From contig JAJFFV010000005.1 of the NCBI GenBank assembly GCA_021776475.1, positions 558,001 through 622,000 of the forward strand: a stretch of DNA of 64,000 bases, given 5' to 3'. Positions within the stretch are counted from its first letter, which is position 1. Every line of letters begins with the position of its first letter. The DNA comes from Parvularculaceae bacterium. GTDB lineage: Bacteria > Pseudomonadota > Alphaproteobacteria > Caulobacterales > Parvularculaceae. The notes under the pieces are model-generated. The model searched no databases and was not told the origin of the DNA. It saw nothing but the letters and a program-made list of their open reading frames with translations. The translations under genes and the position numbers were made by a program. Below are positions 45,392 to 56,402 of the stretch, piece by piece.

Positions 45392-45771
45392 AAGCTCGCG
45401 AGAACAGCGACGGCGCGTTCTGCCATCAACCTTTCATCAGTGGTCTGAGCTGCTTTTAAGTCAGCGGCGGCGGCGTCCTTCTGTGCAGCAAGGACATCAC
45501 CCTTCATCTCTTCGACGGGGATAGCCTGTTCAGCGAGAACGGTGAGGCAGTCAGGTGTCACATCAGCAAAACCGCCATGCACAAAGATCCGGCTCTCCGT
45601 CCCAGATTCTTTGACGACAAGCACACCGGGTAACAGCGTCGACATAACAGGCGCGTGTTGCGCGAAGACACCGAACTCACCCTCGGTGCCTGGCACGATC
45701 ACTTCGTCAACTTCTTTTGCAAAAAGCTCACGCTCAGGGCTCACCAGACTAAACTTCAGTTTCTCTGCCAT
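45388..45771 (-). CDS. atpC: ATP synthase F1 epsilon subunit
   Basis: 127 residues. The beta-sandwich domain is plain (KLKFSLVSPERELFAKEVDE, VIVPGTEGEFGVFAQHAPVM, FVHGGFADVTPDCLTVLAEQ); the C-terminal helical hairpin is shorter than in E. coli. It sits in the F1 central stalk. It starts one base after the stop of a lipoprotein gene rather than after atpD. Confidence 0.95.
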   Translation of the reverse strand: MAEKLKFSLVSPERELFAKEVDEVIVPGTEGEFGVFAQHAPVMSTLLPGVLVVKESGTESRIFVHGGFADVTPDCLTVLAEQAIPVEEMKGDVLAAQKDAAAADLKAAQTTDERLMAERAVAVLASF

Positions 45772-45772
45772 C

Positions 45773-46279
45773 TTACTTGTCCTCAGAATCCAGGGCGTCG
45801 CCTGAAAGAAGGGTAAATTTCAATATATAATCCTGCTCCGGATCGCTTTCCACGAAAGAGATATGCTCCGGCGCGCGCTTTCCATACTTGTCACTGAAGG
45901 CCGCAATTTCTTCTTCACTCAACGCCTTCAACTCTTCATAGTCACCGCGTACAGCCGTCACCGAACAGCGCGATCCGTTCTCCATAACCGAAACCAGTAC
46001 CGGCGCAGATGCGAAGGCCGCTGTGTAGATTACTTCATCAGCCCTCTGACGAAGCCGTTCACTTATGCCGACGGACGCCGTAAAGAGCGCCTCCTCCGCG
46101 AGGGCTGCATGGGACAACCCCCGATCAAGAAAGCCAAAACAGATATCGCGGACGGCGACCGCGAAAACGTCGCCGGCTGGTAACTCGGGAAAAGCAACGG
46201 GCGTATAGGTGTTGGTGCCCGCACACGCAGACAGTGAAGCCGCAGCCAGTACTCCGATAATTGGCCGCTGCATCCACAT
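45773..46279 (-). CDS. Lipoprotein of unknown function between atpD and atpC
   Basis: 168 residues with a signal peptide and lipobox (MWMQRPIIGVLAAASLSACA, Cys19). The mature part is soluble, with two further cysteines (VRDICFGFLDRG and NGSRCSVTAVRGDYEEL) and an acidic tail ending ALDSEDK. ATG 46279 lies four bases after the atpD stop, and its stop is one base before atpC, so it must be cotranscribed with them. I do not recognise the family; an open frame reaches 46669 inside atpD but is not used. A periplasmic lipoprotein is not a known part of ATP synthase. Confidence 0.72.
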   Translation of the reverse strand: MWMQRPIIGVLAAASLSACAGTNTYTPVAFPELPAGDVFAVAVRDICFGFLDRGLSHAALAEEALFTASVGISERLRQRADEVIYTAAFASAPVLVSVMENGSRCSVTAVRGDYEELKALSEEEIAAFSDKYGKRAPEHISFVESDPEQDYILKFTLLSGDALDSEDK

Positions 46280-46283
46280 GATA

Positions 46284-48648
<2,365 letters not shown>

Positions 48649-48657
48649 TGGCCTGCC

Positions 48658-50190
48658 TTACGCAAAGTTTTTAGTGAAGGTCTCGAGAATACTTTTGAGC
48701 TTGGCTTCGTTATCTTCTGACAGTTTCTTGTCATCACGCACAGCCACCAGTAGATCTGCATGTTCGCCGTGAACATGGCGCAGGAGTTCTGTTTCAAAGC
48801 GACCAACTTGGGCAACATCAATTTTGTCGAGATAGCCGGCTGTGCCGGCGAAAATCACCACAACCTGCTCTTCCATCTGGAGCGGCGAATATTGTGGCTG
48901 CTTCAGAAGTTCTGTCAGGCGGGCACCGCGATTAAGGGTTGCCTGCGTCGCCGCATCAAGGTCGGAGCCGAACTGGGCGAAGGCTGCCAGTTCCCGATAT
49001 TGAGCAAGCTCACCTTTAATTTTACCAGCAACCTGCTTCATCGCTTTAGTCTGAGCAGCAGAACCCACACGCGACACGGAAAGACCAACATTCACCGCAG
49101 GACGGATACCCTGATAGAACAAATCTGTCTCAAGAAAGATCTGACCGTCCGTGATCGAAATAACGTTTGTCGGGATATAGGCCGATACGTCGTTCGCCTG
49201 CGTTTCGATGATTGGCAATGCCGTCAATGACCCGGCACCATGATCTTCATTCAGTTTCGCGGCGCGCTCCAGAAGCCGGGAGTGCAAGTAGAACACATCC
49301 CCCGGATAGGCTTCACGACCCGGTGGGCGGCGAAGCAAGAGCGACATCTGACGATACGATACTGCCTGTTTGGACAGATCATCATAAATGATCAGCGCGT
49401 GCATACCATTGTCCCGGAAATACTCACCCATGGCACAGCCAGAAAACGGCGTCAGGAATTGCAGCGGCGCCGGCTCTGACGCCGTCGCTGCAACGACAAT
49501 CGTGTAGTCAAGGGCGCCATTTTCTTCCAGCGTCTTGACAATCTGTGCAACCGTAGAACGCTTCTGACCAATCGCTACATAAACACAAAACAGCTTGCCT
49601 GTATCGTCCGAGGCAGCCGCGTTGATATCTTTCTGATTCAAAATGGTGTCGATACAGATTGCCGTCTTGCCGGTCTGGCGGTCGCCGATCACCAGTTCGC
49701 GTTGGCCACGACCAATCGGGATCATCCCGTCGATCGCCTTGATGCCTGTCTGCACCGGTTCGTGTACAGATTTACGCGGCAAGATGCCGGGCGCCTTTAC
49801 GTCCACGGTACGGCGTTCGGTCGCTTCGATTGGGCCTTTGCCGTCAATCGGATTACCGAGCGGATCAACAACCCGGCCGAGCAGGCCTTTGCCAACCGGC
49901 ACTTCCACGATGCTCTCTGTCCGCTTGACTGTGTCGCCTTCTTTAATGTCGCGGTCCTCGCCGAAGATCACGACACCGACATTGTCGGTCTCGAGGTTCA
50001 GCGCCATACCTTTGATGCCGTTGGAGAATTCCAACATCTCGCCAGCCTGGGCGTTGTCAAGCCCATAAACACGGGCAATACCGTCACCGACTGAAAGCAC
50101 CTGGCCGATTTCCGACACTTGTGCGTCCTGATCAAAATTTTTGATCTGTTGTTTTAGGATCGAGGAGATTTCTGCTGCTGCCAGTTCCAT
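48658..50190 (-). CDS. atpA: ATP synthase F1 alpha subunit
   Basis: 510 residues, regulatory nucleotide-binding subunit. [20 protein letters not shown] is the P-loop; [14 protein letters not shown]-like region reads [40 protein letters not shown] and [20 protein letters not shown] follow, all highly conserved. The N-terminal membrane-facing helix ([15 protein letters not shown]) is intact. Second gene of the F1 operon. Confidence 0.98.
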   Translation of the reverse strand: MELAAAEISSILKQQIKNFDQDAQVSEIGQVLSVGDGIARVYGLDNAQAGEMLEFSNGIKGMALNLETDNVGVVIFGEDRDIKEGDTVKRTESIVEVPVGKGLLGRVVDPLGNPIDGKGPIEATERRTVDVKAPGILPRKSVHEPVQTGIKAIDGMIPIGRGQRELVIGDRQTGKTAICIDTILNQKDINAAASDDTGKLFCVYVAIGQKRSTVAQIVKTLEENGALDYTIVVAATASEPAPLQFLTPFSGCAMGEYFRDNGMHALIIYDDLSKQAVSYRQMSLLLRRPPGREAYPGDVFYLHSRLLERAAKLNEDHGAGSLTALPIIETQANDVSAYIPTNVISITDGQIFLETDLFYQGIRPAVNVGLSVSRVGSAAQTKAMKQVAGKIKGELAQYRELAAFAQFGSDLDAATQATLNRGARLTELLKQPQYSPLQMEEQVVVIFAGTAGYLDKIDVAQVGRFETELLRHVHGEHADLLVAVRDDKKLSEDNEAKLKSILETFTKNFA

Positions 50191-50196
50191 TTTTTC

Positions 50197-50757
50197 TTAC
50201 GCCTCTTTCATGGCCATTTTCAATTGTGTGAGTTTGGTACGCAAGGAGGTATCCACCATGCGCGATCCAACCTTGACGATCAGCCCGCCAAGCAGGTTTT
50301 CATCGGTTTTGGTTTTTAAGTTAATCGCCTTACCAAGACTTGCTTCAATCTCGGTTCGAAGGCGGCGCGTTTGTTCATCGTTGAGCGGTGTTGCGGAAAC
50401 CGCTTCGGCGGTTAGTTCACCTCGGGCATCTGCTGCAAGCTTGCGGAACGCAATGATCATCGCTGGCATCGCAAACAGTCTGCCGTTGGCAGCCATCAGT
50501 GCGGCGACATTCGTCACAAACACCTGCGCTTTGGCACCGGACAGCAAGGCCATGATCGCTTTTTGCTGATCGTCGCGCGCAAACAACGGGTTGGAAATCA
50601 GATTTTGCAGGTCTTCTGACCGCTCAATTGCCGCCGACAGATCGATCAAATCTTGCTCAACTGCTTCCAGCGCATTTTCATCATTCGCCAGATCAAACAG
50701 CGCCGCTGCGTAGCGCCCGCCGATCTCTGCTTCGGCTGAACTTTTGTTGCCTGCCAT
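50197..50757 (-). CDS. atpH: ATP synthase F1 delta subunit
   Basis: 186-residue peripheral stalk subunit linking F1 to the b subunits. Family pattern: GRYAAALFDLANDENALEAV, SAAIERSEDLQNLISNPLFA, VTNVAALMAANGRLFAMPAM and the C-terminal LGGLIVKVGSRMVDTSLRTK. First gene of the operon; the F0 genes are elsewhere, as is usual in alphaproteobacteria. Confidence 0.96.
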   Translation of the reverse strand: MAGNKSSAEAEIGGRYAAALFDLANDENALEAVEQDLIDLSAAIERSEDLQNLISNPLFARDDQQKAIMALLSGAKAQVFVTNVAALMAANGRLFAMPAMIIAFRKLAADARGELTAEAVSATPLNDEQTRRLRTEIEASLGKAINLKTKTDENLLGGLIVKVGSRMVDTSLRTKLTQLKMAMKEA

Positions 50758-51083
50758 CGTTTCTAACTACCACCTGTCCCTACATCCGGGAGTGTCATTT
50801 TTGTTCTTTAAACTTGAAGCCCGCCAGGAACAGCGCACCCCGTTTTGGGCCCGATTTCTTGCGCCAACCAAGCGACCAGTTAACGCTTTGAAACCCTTGC
50901 CATTTTGAAAACGCGGCCCTGCTTTACAGCAACGCCGCGCACCAAATTTCCGGCGGGGTCTAGCACGGGTTTGTAGGGGGGGCAACACCAGTTTGTTGCA
51001 GCGCGGTGAAGTTACGGAATGTGGTCAACAATCGTGCCAACAACGCGCACAAATGGCTGTAAAAGGCAAAGCAGCGAGGCATT
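50758..51083. other. Intergenic region upstream of the ATP synthase operon
   Basis: 326 bases between atpH and the CPBP protease gene, both on the minus strand. It must hold the atp promoter and perhaps the end signal of the protease gene. I see no convincing -35/-10 pair, hairpin or gene; priA, often here in relatives, is absent. Confidence 0.5.
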
Positions 51084-51752
51084 TCAGCCGCCTTGATATA
51101 TCGCGACGAGACCGATGGTGTTGGTGAGCCCGTGCGCCAGCACGGCAGGCCAGATCGCCCCGCGGGCACCCAGGAGCAACACGCCGAAAACCAGTCCGCT
51201 GACCGCGGCGCCGGCGACACCAGTTGGCCCCTGATACATGTGGACCAGCCCGAAAATCACTGCCTGCAGGACAACAGCGACCGTGCTGGCGATTGCCCCG
51301 TCGCCAAGCGACGAAGCAATACTCCGCATCATGACAACGCGGAATGCAATCTCCTCCCCAACTGCCGCAAATGTCCAGCTGAAGGCAAGCGTCGCGGCGA
51401 GCCTGCCAACTGATCCTTGAAGATCTGAGAACCGATCCAGAGCACGCCCAGTGCCAAATAAATTCTCCCAGAGCGGCGCCAAAAAATCAGCACTGACCTG
51501 TAAAACCAGCACGCCAATACCTGCGAGGACAAAATCCGACAGCCGCGGCCTGCGCCAAAAACCAACACGCCTAAACTTTGCACCCGCCCGTATTAAGGCA
51601 AACGCGAAGAACACTGTCAGCAAAACATAAATTGCTGTCGCATATCGAGCAAAAGCGCTGAATGCGGATGGCTCATACGCCGATAACCGCAGCAGCCCCA
51701 CAAAAATCATCGACAGCATGAACAAGACCGTCAAAACAACACGCAGTTTCAT
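51084..51752 (-). CDS. CPBP-family intramembrane glutamic protease
   Basis: 222 residues with about seven membrane helices. The Abi/CAAX-type motifs are present: EEIAFR (glutamate pair and Arg) in SWTFAAVGEEIAFRVVMM, then IFGLVHMYQG, and the last histidine in PAVLAHGLTNTIGLVAIY. Such proteases cut prenylated or membrane proteins; bacterial roles include bacteriocin immunity. Its start overlaps the MarR-family gene by four bases, so the regulator likely controls it. Confidence 0.9.
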   Translation of the reverse strand: MKLRVVLTVLFMLSMIFVGLLRLSAYEPSAFSAFARYATAIYVLLTVFFAFALIRAGAKFRRVGFWRRPRLSDFVLAGIGVLVLQVSADFLAPLWENLFGTGRALDRFSDLQGSVGRLAATLAFSWTFAAVGEEIAFRVVMMRSIASSLGDGAIASTVAVVLQAVIFGLVHMYQGPTGVAGAAVSGLVFGVLLLGARGAIWPAVLAHGLTNTIGLVAIYQGG

Positions 51753-52240
51753 GACCGAGCCTCCGGCCCGCCTTTTAGATGTCGCTGTTGCCCCTCAAAA
51801 ACACCATGCGCTGCGAGCAGGCTTTCAAGAATGTCTTTCAGACCAAGCAGTTCGTCATCGGTCAGCTTGTCGTGTAAGGCCGCTTTCACATATCGACCGA
51901 GGAGGTCTCTTGACCTTGCAAACGCGTCTTCTCCTGCAGGGGTGAGCACAGCGCTAAGCGAGCGACGATCGCCTTCGACCTTTTGCCGCTGAACGAGCCC
52001 AGCCTGTTCAAGACGGTCAAGCATCCGGGTAATCCCAGCCTTCGAGAAGTAGATGCGCCGGCTCAACTCTGTGAGTGTCAGCGCCCCACCATTTACATGC
52101 AGCTGCTTGATCAGATCCTGCTCGGACAAGCCAAACCCGAGCTCCGCACGCAGGGCCTGTTCTAGCCCGTGCCGCAGATAAGTCGACGCGTGGATCAGAC
52201 TGACCCATGTTTGCATCCAGTCCTGTTTTCTGATGGCCAT
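51749..52240 (-). CDS. MarR-family transcriptional regulator
   Basis: 163-residue winged helix regulator. The DNA-binding part is GALTLTELSRRIYFSKAGIT with RMLDRLEQAGLVQRQKVEGD and the wing DRRSLSAVLTPAGEDAF. I chose ATG at 52240 because a long inverted repeat ends four bases upstream; the frame extends to 52360, but longer starts would place the operator inside the gene. Upstream of, and overlapping, a CPBP protease gene. Confidence 0.9.
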   Translation of the reverse strand: MAIRKQDWMQTWVSLIHASTYLRHGLEQALRAELGFGLSEQDLIKQLHVNGGALTLTELSRRIYFSKAGITRMLDRLEQAGLVQRQKVEGDRRSLSAVLTPAGEDAFARSRDLLGRYVKAALHDKLTDDELLGLKDILESLLAAHGVFEGQQRHLKGGPEARS

Positions 52241-52243
52241 AAC

Positions 52244-52282
52244 ATATTGTTTACCACGCAACTGTTGTTTGGTCAACAATAT
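52244..52282. promoter_or_regulatory. MarR operator overlapping its promoter
   Basis: Arms ATATTGTTTACC and GGTCAACAATAT (12 bases, one mismatch) flank a 15-base spacer containing the small palindrome CAACTGTTG. On the minus strand TTGACC, 17 bases and TAAACA lie within this element, a fair sigma70-like pair ending 7 bases before the regulator ATG. Binding by the MarR protein would block its own promoter; a divergent lipoprotein gene starts 90 bases away. Confidence 0.6.
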
Positions 52283-52372
52283 CTTGCGCATTTCAATATT
52301 ACGTTGATGCACTTTTAATGTAACCTCCGCATCGTTTTGAGATAATATCGATGGCAACAAAGGGTCTGAAGC

Positions 52373-53287
52373 ATGAATAAACTCACAATGTTGCTGACGG
52401 CGGTAACGGCGGTCGCTCTCACCGGTTGCTCAAGTGACGCCAAAGACACTTCAGTGTGCGCACCGCTTGGGCTCAGCAAAGGCGCCTTGTTCGAACTGCG
52501 CGAGAACAGCTTCATCCTTGAAAGCGATACAGACACGGATCAATTCGCTCTTGAGCTCGTCGAGTGTCTCGGCAACCCGGATCCAGACCTTCGCGACAAA
52601 ATCGCCTTTGAGGGCCTGTCCCTTCTAATGCGCCAGGAACAGATCAGTACAGACGCTGTCAAACAGATTGGCACAACACTTGTCGAAAAACTGACAGATC
52701 CGGATCCGAACGGATTTACCCAGCCTTTTGCCGCGCTGGTGTTATCAGAGGTCGCGCGGGTCGACCGGGTCAGTCCTTTTCTTAGACCCGATGAGCGGGC
52801 CGATCTGGTGACCGCAGCGATCAACTACGTAAGTTCGGTTACTGACTACCGCGGCTTTAGTGAAACCGAGGGGTGGCGACACGGCGTTGCCCACGGCGCC
52901 GATTTTCTGATGCAGCTGGCCCTCAACGAGGCAGTAACACGCGGCCAACTACTCCAGATTCGAGATGCCGTGGCGACACAAATTATACCGCAAAACAACC
53001 ACTTCTACATTTACGGTGAAAGCGAACGACTGGCCCGGCCGATCCTGTTCATTGCCAACCGGAACGTCCTGACGGAAGAAGAATGGACCGGGTGGTTCAA
53101 CACACTCACATTGCCGGCTCCCTTTGCGTCCTGGGACGATGTTTTTTTCTCACAGGAAGGCCTCGCCCGGCGTCATAACATTCGGGCTTTTGCCCTTGCG
53201 ATCTATGTCAACGCCGACGCTGGCGGCTCACCAGAACTGCAAGCGCTTATACCAGGCGCATTGGCGATCCTGCGGGCAACTGGCTGA
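52373..53287 (+). CDS. DUF2785 lipoprotein
   Basis: 304 residues. The lipobox ALTGCSS gives a lipidated Cys at about residue 19. The rest is an all-helical DUF2785-type domain: GNPDPDLRDKIAFEGLSLLM, QPFAALVLSEVARVDRVSPF, YVSSVTDYRGFSETEGWRHG, VAHGADFLMQLALN. The domain resembles HEAT-type repeats; function unknown. Divergent from the MarR-CPBP pair and sharing its control region. Confidence 0.85.
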   Translation: MNKLTMLLTAVTAVALTGCSSDAKDTSVCAPLGLSKGALFELRENSFILESDTDTDQFALELVECLGNPDPDLRDKIAFEGLSLLMRQEQISTDAVKQIGTTLVEKLTDPDPNGFTQPFAALVLSEVARVDRVSPFLRPDERADLVTAAINYVSSVTDYRGFSETEGWRHGVAHGADFLMQLALNEAVTRGQLLQIRDAVATQIIPQNNHFYIYGESERLARPILFIANRNVLTEEEWTGWFNTLTLPAPFASWDDVFFSQEGLARRHNIRAFALAIYVNADAGGSPELQALIPGALAILRATG

Positions 53288-53609
53288 GCAGCCGGTCCCA
53301 CACGCCCACGACAACATGCTTCAGCCGCGCCTGAACTTCGAATGGCGATCTCACCTAAGTAAGGCCAACATCGAGGCGCGCGGATCCACAAAGGCCACGT
53401 CAACCGTGCTGCCCGCTGCTGGGCTATATACAGGCAAAAACTCAATATCGATTTTCAATTTCAGTGTGCACACAAATCCCTCATGTCGAGGGGGGGCTTT
53501 ACGTATTAAGACGTTGAGTCATCCCGTTGTCACATATTATTGATGCCGACTTTCCCTGCGCGACCCCTGCCGGGAAATTTTTGATCCAATCATTATGAGC
53601 TTTGCAGCA
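53288..53609. other. Intergenic region between convergent genes
   Basis: 322 bases between the DUF2785 and MBL-fold genes. Frames here are short and have no ribosome site. No strong hairpin terminator was seen. Confidence 0.5.
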
Positions 53610-54593
53610 TTACTCTGTGTATAAACAAAATGACTCTTTTTCTTCCGCTACCCTGAAACCGGCTGCGGCAATTTCAGCGGTTGCTGCCGACGTCGCATAC
53701 CGCGCCGGATTAGTATGGTTCAGATGAATAAACCGGACCTTGCGTTGATCCTTCTCTGGCAAGGAGGAGAAACGCTTCATCGAATCGCGAATCCGCGGAT
53801 GCGGAAAGCCTGACATATCCCGGCCCGGAATCTCGTCATTATCAAAAAATGTCGCATCCAGATAAGCGACATCGACGGGGCTGATCATGTCCTCAATGCG
53901 GATGTCATATTCATTTTCCCACCTGTCCCAGTCATCAATATCCGGCAGGAATAGGGCTGACCGGTCCGGGCTTTCAATTACAAATCCCACGGTTTCAGAA
54001 TACTCATCACGGTGTGGAACAGAATAGGGTGTCACAACAAGGCCGTCGCCAATCGCTGCGCCCTCGCCCTCCGCAAGAGGCAGCACGACAATATTTTCAT
54101 AGCGCACAAGTTGATCCCATGGGCCATTACTTGATAGATAACGCTGCATGCGCGGCATTGCATAAACGCTGACGTTCTTCGCACCGATGGATTCATGCCC
54201 AAGAAACATCAGGCCGGCATAGTGGCCAATATGGGCATGGGTGAGAAAAATAGCATCGAGCCCCGGCTTCGGTTTCGCAGACGGCGCATATTCATCCAGC
54301 ATTTGAAGCTGTGCCCGCATGTCCGGTGTTGCCTCAAACAGAAACCGCGCATCGACGCGATGATCAATTAACCCGATTGAGGCGGCATGCCGCCGAAGCG
54401 ACGGATCACTCCACGCACGATCATCAGGATTGCCGATCTGCGGCGCTCCACCATCTTGCGCAATGCCAAGGACGACCAGGTCGACGACACAGCTTTCGGT
54501 CGACAGAACGGCGTCTCTTTGCGATACGCACGCTGCAGCCAATGACAAAATCCACAGCCCCGATACTGCCAGAGATCGTTTCATACGACACAT
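53610..54593 (-). CDS. MBL-fold exported hydrolase, PqqB-like
   Basis: 327 residues with a signal sequence ending SLAAACVSQ, a likely lipoprotein. The fold's metal motif is FLTHAHIGHYAGLM, where Gly replaces the Asp of HxHxDH; later ligands SVPHRDEYSETVGF, PDIDDW and FIHLNHTNP are present. VVLGIAQDGGAPQIG at the start resembles PqqB-type proteins. ATG 54593 has AGGA upstream. It stands near a PQQ-type sugar dehydrogenase on the same strand, but a role in PQQ handling is only inference. Confidence 0.8.
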   Translation of the reverse strand: MCRMKRSLAVSGLWILSLAAACVSQRDAVLSTESCVVDLVVLGIAQDGGAPQIGNPDDRAWSDPSLRRHAASIGLIDHRVDARFLFEATPDMRAQLQMLDEYAPSAKPKPGLDAIFLTHAHIGHYAGLMFLGHESIGAKNVSVYAMPRMQRYLSSNGPWDQLVRYENIVVLPLAEGEGAAIGDGLVVTPYSVPHRDEYSETVGFVIESPDRSALFLPDIDDWDRWENEYDIRIEDMISPVDVAYLDATFFDNDEIPGRDMSGFPHPRIRDSMKRFSSLPEKDQRKVRFIHLNHTNPARYATSAATAEIAAAGFRVAEEKESFCLYTE

Positions 54594-54793
54594 GGTAGTC
54601 CTAACGGCCGCAGATTGTCTATCGGGTGCTTTGGGTTGATATGATTGGCCATGGGTCTGAGAATTTTATTGTTGGGTGAGGCAGATTGGAGATATGCTCT
54701 TTTGCTTCTATGGATCAGTCGGCTTCGCACCCGCCTCTCATTTACAACCACGCGCGCAAGCCACACGCACCCAGCGGCACCGGCGTTCTATTG

Positions 54794-56302
54794 TTATTCG
54801 ACAGCAACCTGAAAGATTTCACCATCAAAATCGACAATATACAGATTATTATCTGCATCTACGCCAAAGCTGGAAATATTATCGATGGCGCCAAAATCAG
54901 GTGTGAAATCTGAGGTCAACTCTTCCAGGTCACCACCCAAAATCGGCGTCGCGGTGTCCAGCTGATCCGCCTGCGCAGCATAAACTCGTCCCAGAACGAA
55001 GTCGCCGAAAATATATTTACCGCGAAGCAAGTCAGAACCACCTCGATAAACATACCCCCCGGTCACTGAAAAACCGAAACCACCGGAATGGGTATAATCA
55101 ATGACAGGCCCGGTGAATGACGGATCATTGGCGCCGCCATTAAAAGGCGCAACACCTTCCCTTGTGTTCCAACCGAAATTCGCACCGGCATCAGTTGCCG
55201 GATCGAGAATATCAACTTCTTCATGCTCGCCCTGGCCAACATCGGCGATATACATCAAGCCAGTGTTTCGATCAAAGCTCGCACGATAAGGATTGCGCAA
55301 TCCGTAAGCGAATATTTCAGGTGCGCCGCCGCCAGAGGCGAACGGATTGCCCGCTGGAATTCTGTAGTCCCGAAGCGTATCCGCCGGAAAATCATCGCCC
55401 GTTACATCTATGCGCATAATCGTGCCCAGCAGCGTGTCAGTATCCTGTCCGTTGGCGAACGGATCACCGCCGCCACCGCCATCGCCAAGGGCAATATAGA
55501 GAAATCCATCAGCGCCAAATTCGATCGAGCCGCCATTGTGGTTGCTCGCAGGTTGAGCAACCGTCAAAATAACATCGCCCGTTGCCGGATCGGCCACATC
55601 CATATTGCCCGAGATGGTCTGATATCGACGGATTTCAGAATCGCCGCTCAAATTGGTCACGGCAACATAAAACGTACCGCTAGAGGAAAAATCGGGGGCA
55701 AGAGCAAACCCGAGCAGACCGCGTTCCGAATTCGACAAAAGTTCATTGGTGATATTGAGAAACTTGGTCGACGAAATGAGCCCAGTACTGACGTCAACGA
55801 TTTCAATTTCCCCTGCCTTCTCCAATACGTAAAGCCGGTTCGATCCATCGACGAAACCAGCGGCAAACAATGGCTGGTTCAAGCCGGAGACAATCCGGGT
55901 GACTTGAAATCCTTCAATGACGTTGTTGATTGTCACCGTGAGATTAAGCCGGGCAACCCGGCTCGCGTCACCGGCCTGTATGGTCACCTCATAGACGTTG
56001 TCAGCATTCGTATCTTGCGGATTTTCGAAATCAGGGGAGATTGTGAACGAAAGAACGCCTGTGCCTGGCACAATCGAAAACAAGTTTCGGTCGGTACCGC
56101 CAGAAATGAGGTAGCTTAGCTGGGCAGCATCGAAGCTGCTGACATCAAACGTGAACGCTATGGCTTGCGTTTTTTCATCAATAGAAACACTGGAGTTAAT
56201 GGAAAATGCCAGTTGGGCAACTTGAGGCGCCGGGGTACTGCCGCCGCTGCACGCGGCAAGAAGGATAACAGACAAATAGCAGTGCAGCACCGTGCGGAGC
56301 AT
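54794..56302 (-). CDS. PQQ-dependent sugar dehydrogenase (GSDH family) with N-terminal cadherin-like domain
   Basis: 502-residue lipoprotein (lipobox LLAACSGG). Residues about 30-130 form a cadherin-like repeat with the calcium motif DFENPQDTNADNVYEVTIQA. The six-bladed propeller of soluble glucose/sorbosone dehydrogenases follows: SNHNGGSIEFGADGFLYIAL, GDGGGGGDPFANGQD, YGLRNPYRASFDRNTG, DVGQGEHEEVDIL, ANFGWNTREG and GGYVYRG. It should oxidise aldose sugars in the periplasm; the substrate is unknown. The terminal blade and C-terminus look complete. Confidence 0.9.
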   Translation of the reverse strand: MLRTVLHCYLSVILLAACSGGSTPAPQVAQLAFSINSSVSIDEKTQAIAFTFDVSSFDAAQLSYLISGGTDRNLFSIVPGTGVLSFTISPDFENPQDTNADNVYEVTIQAGDASRVARLNLTVTINNVIEGFQVTRIVSGLNQPLFAAGFVDGSNRLYVLEKAGEIEIVDVSTGLISSTKFLNITNELLSNSERGLLGFALAPDFSSSGTFYVAVTNLSGDSEIRRYQTISGNMDVADPATGDVILTVAQPASNHNGGSIEFGADGFLYIALGDGGGGGDPFANGQDTDTLLGTIMRIDVTGDDFPADTLRDYRIPAGNPFASGGGAPEIFAYGLRNPYRASFDRNTGLMYIADVGQGEHEEVDILDPATDAGANFGWNTREGVAPFNGGANDPSFTGPVIDYTHSGGFGFSVTGGYVYRGGSDLLRGKYIFGDFVLGRVYAAQADQLDTATPILGGDLEELTSDFTPDFGAIDNISSFGVDADNNLYIVDFDGEIFQVAVE

Positions 56303-56402
56303 ACTCGGATCCTTCCGGTCAAATTATACTCCCGAAACTATAACCAGGATTTGGGTGGAAAGCCAATAAGATTGGCGAGATCTCATCTGTACCCGGGGCC
56401 GG

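Noticed and set aside
55223-56119. 298-codon frame opposite the sugar dehydrogenase
   Set aside because: Low-complexity basic product antisense to a clear propeller enzyme.
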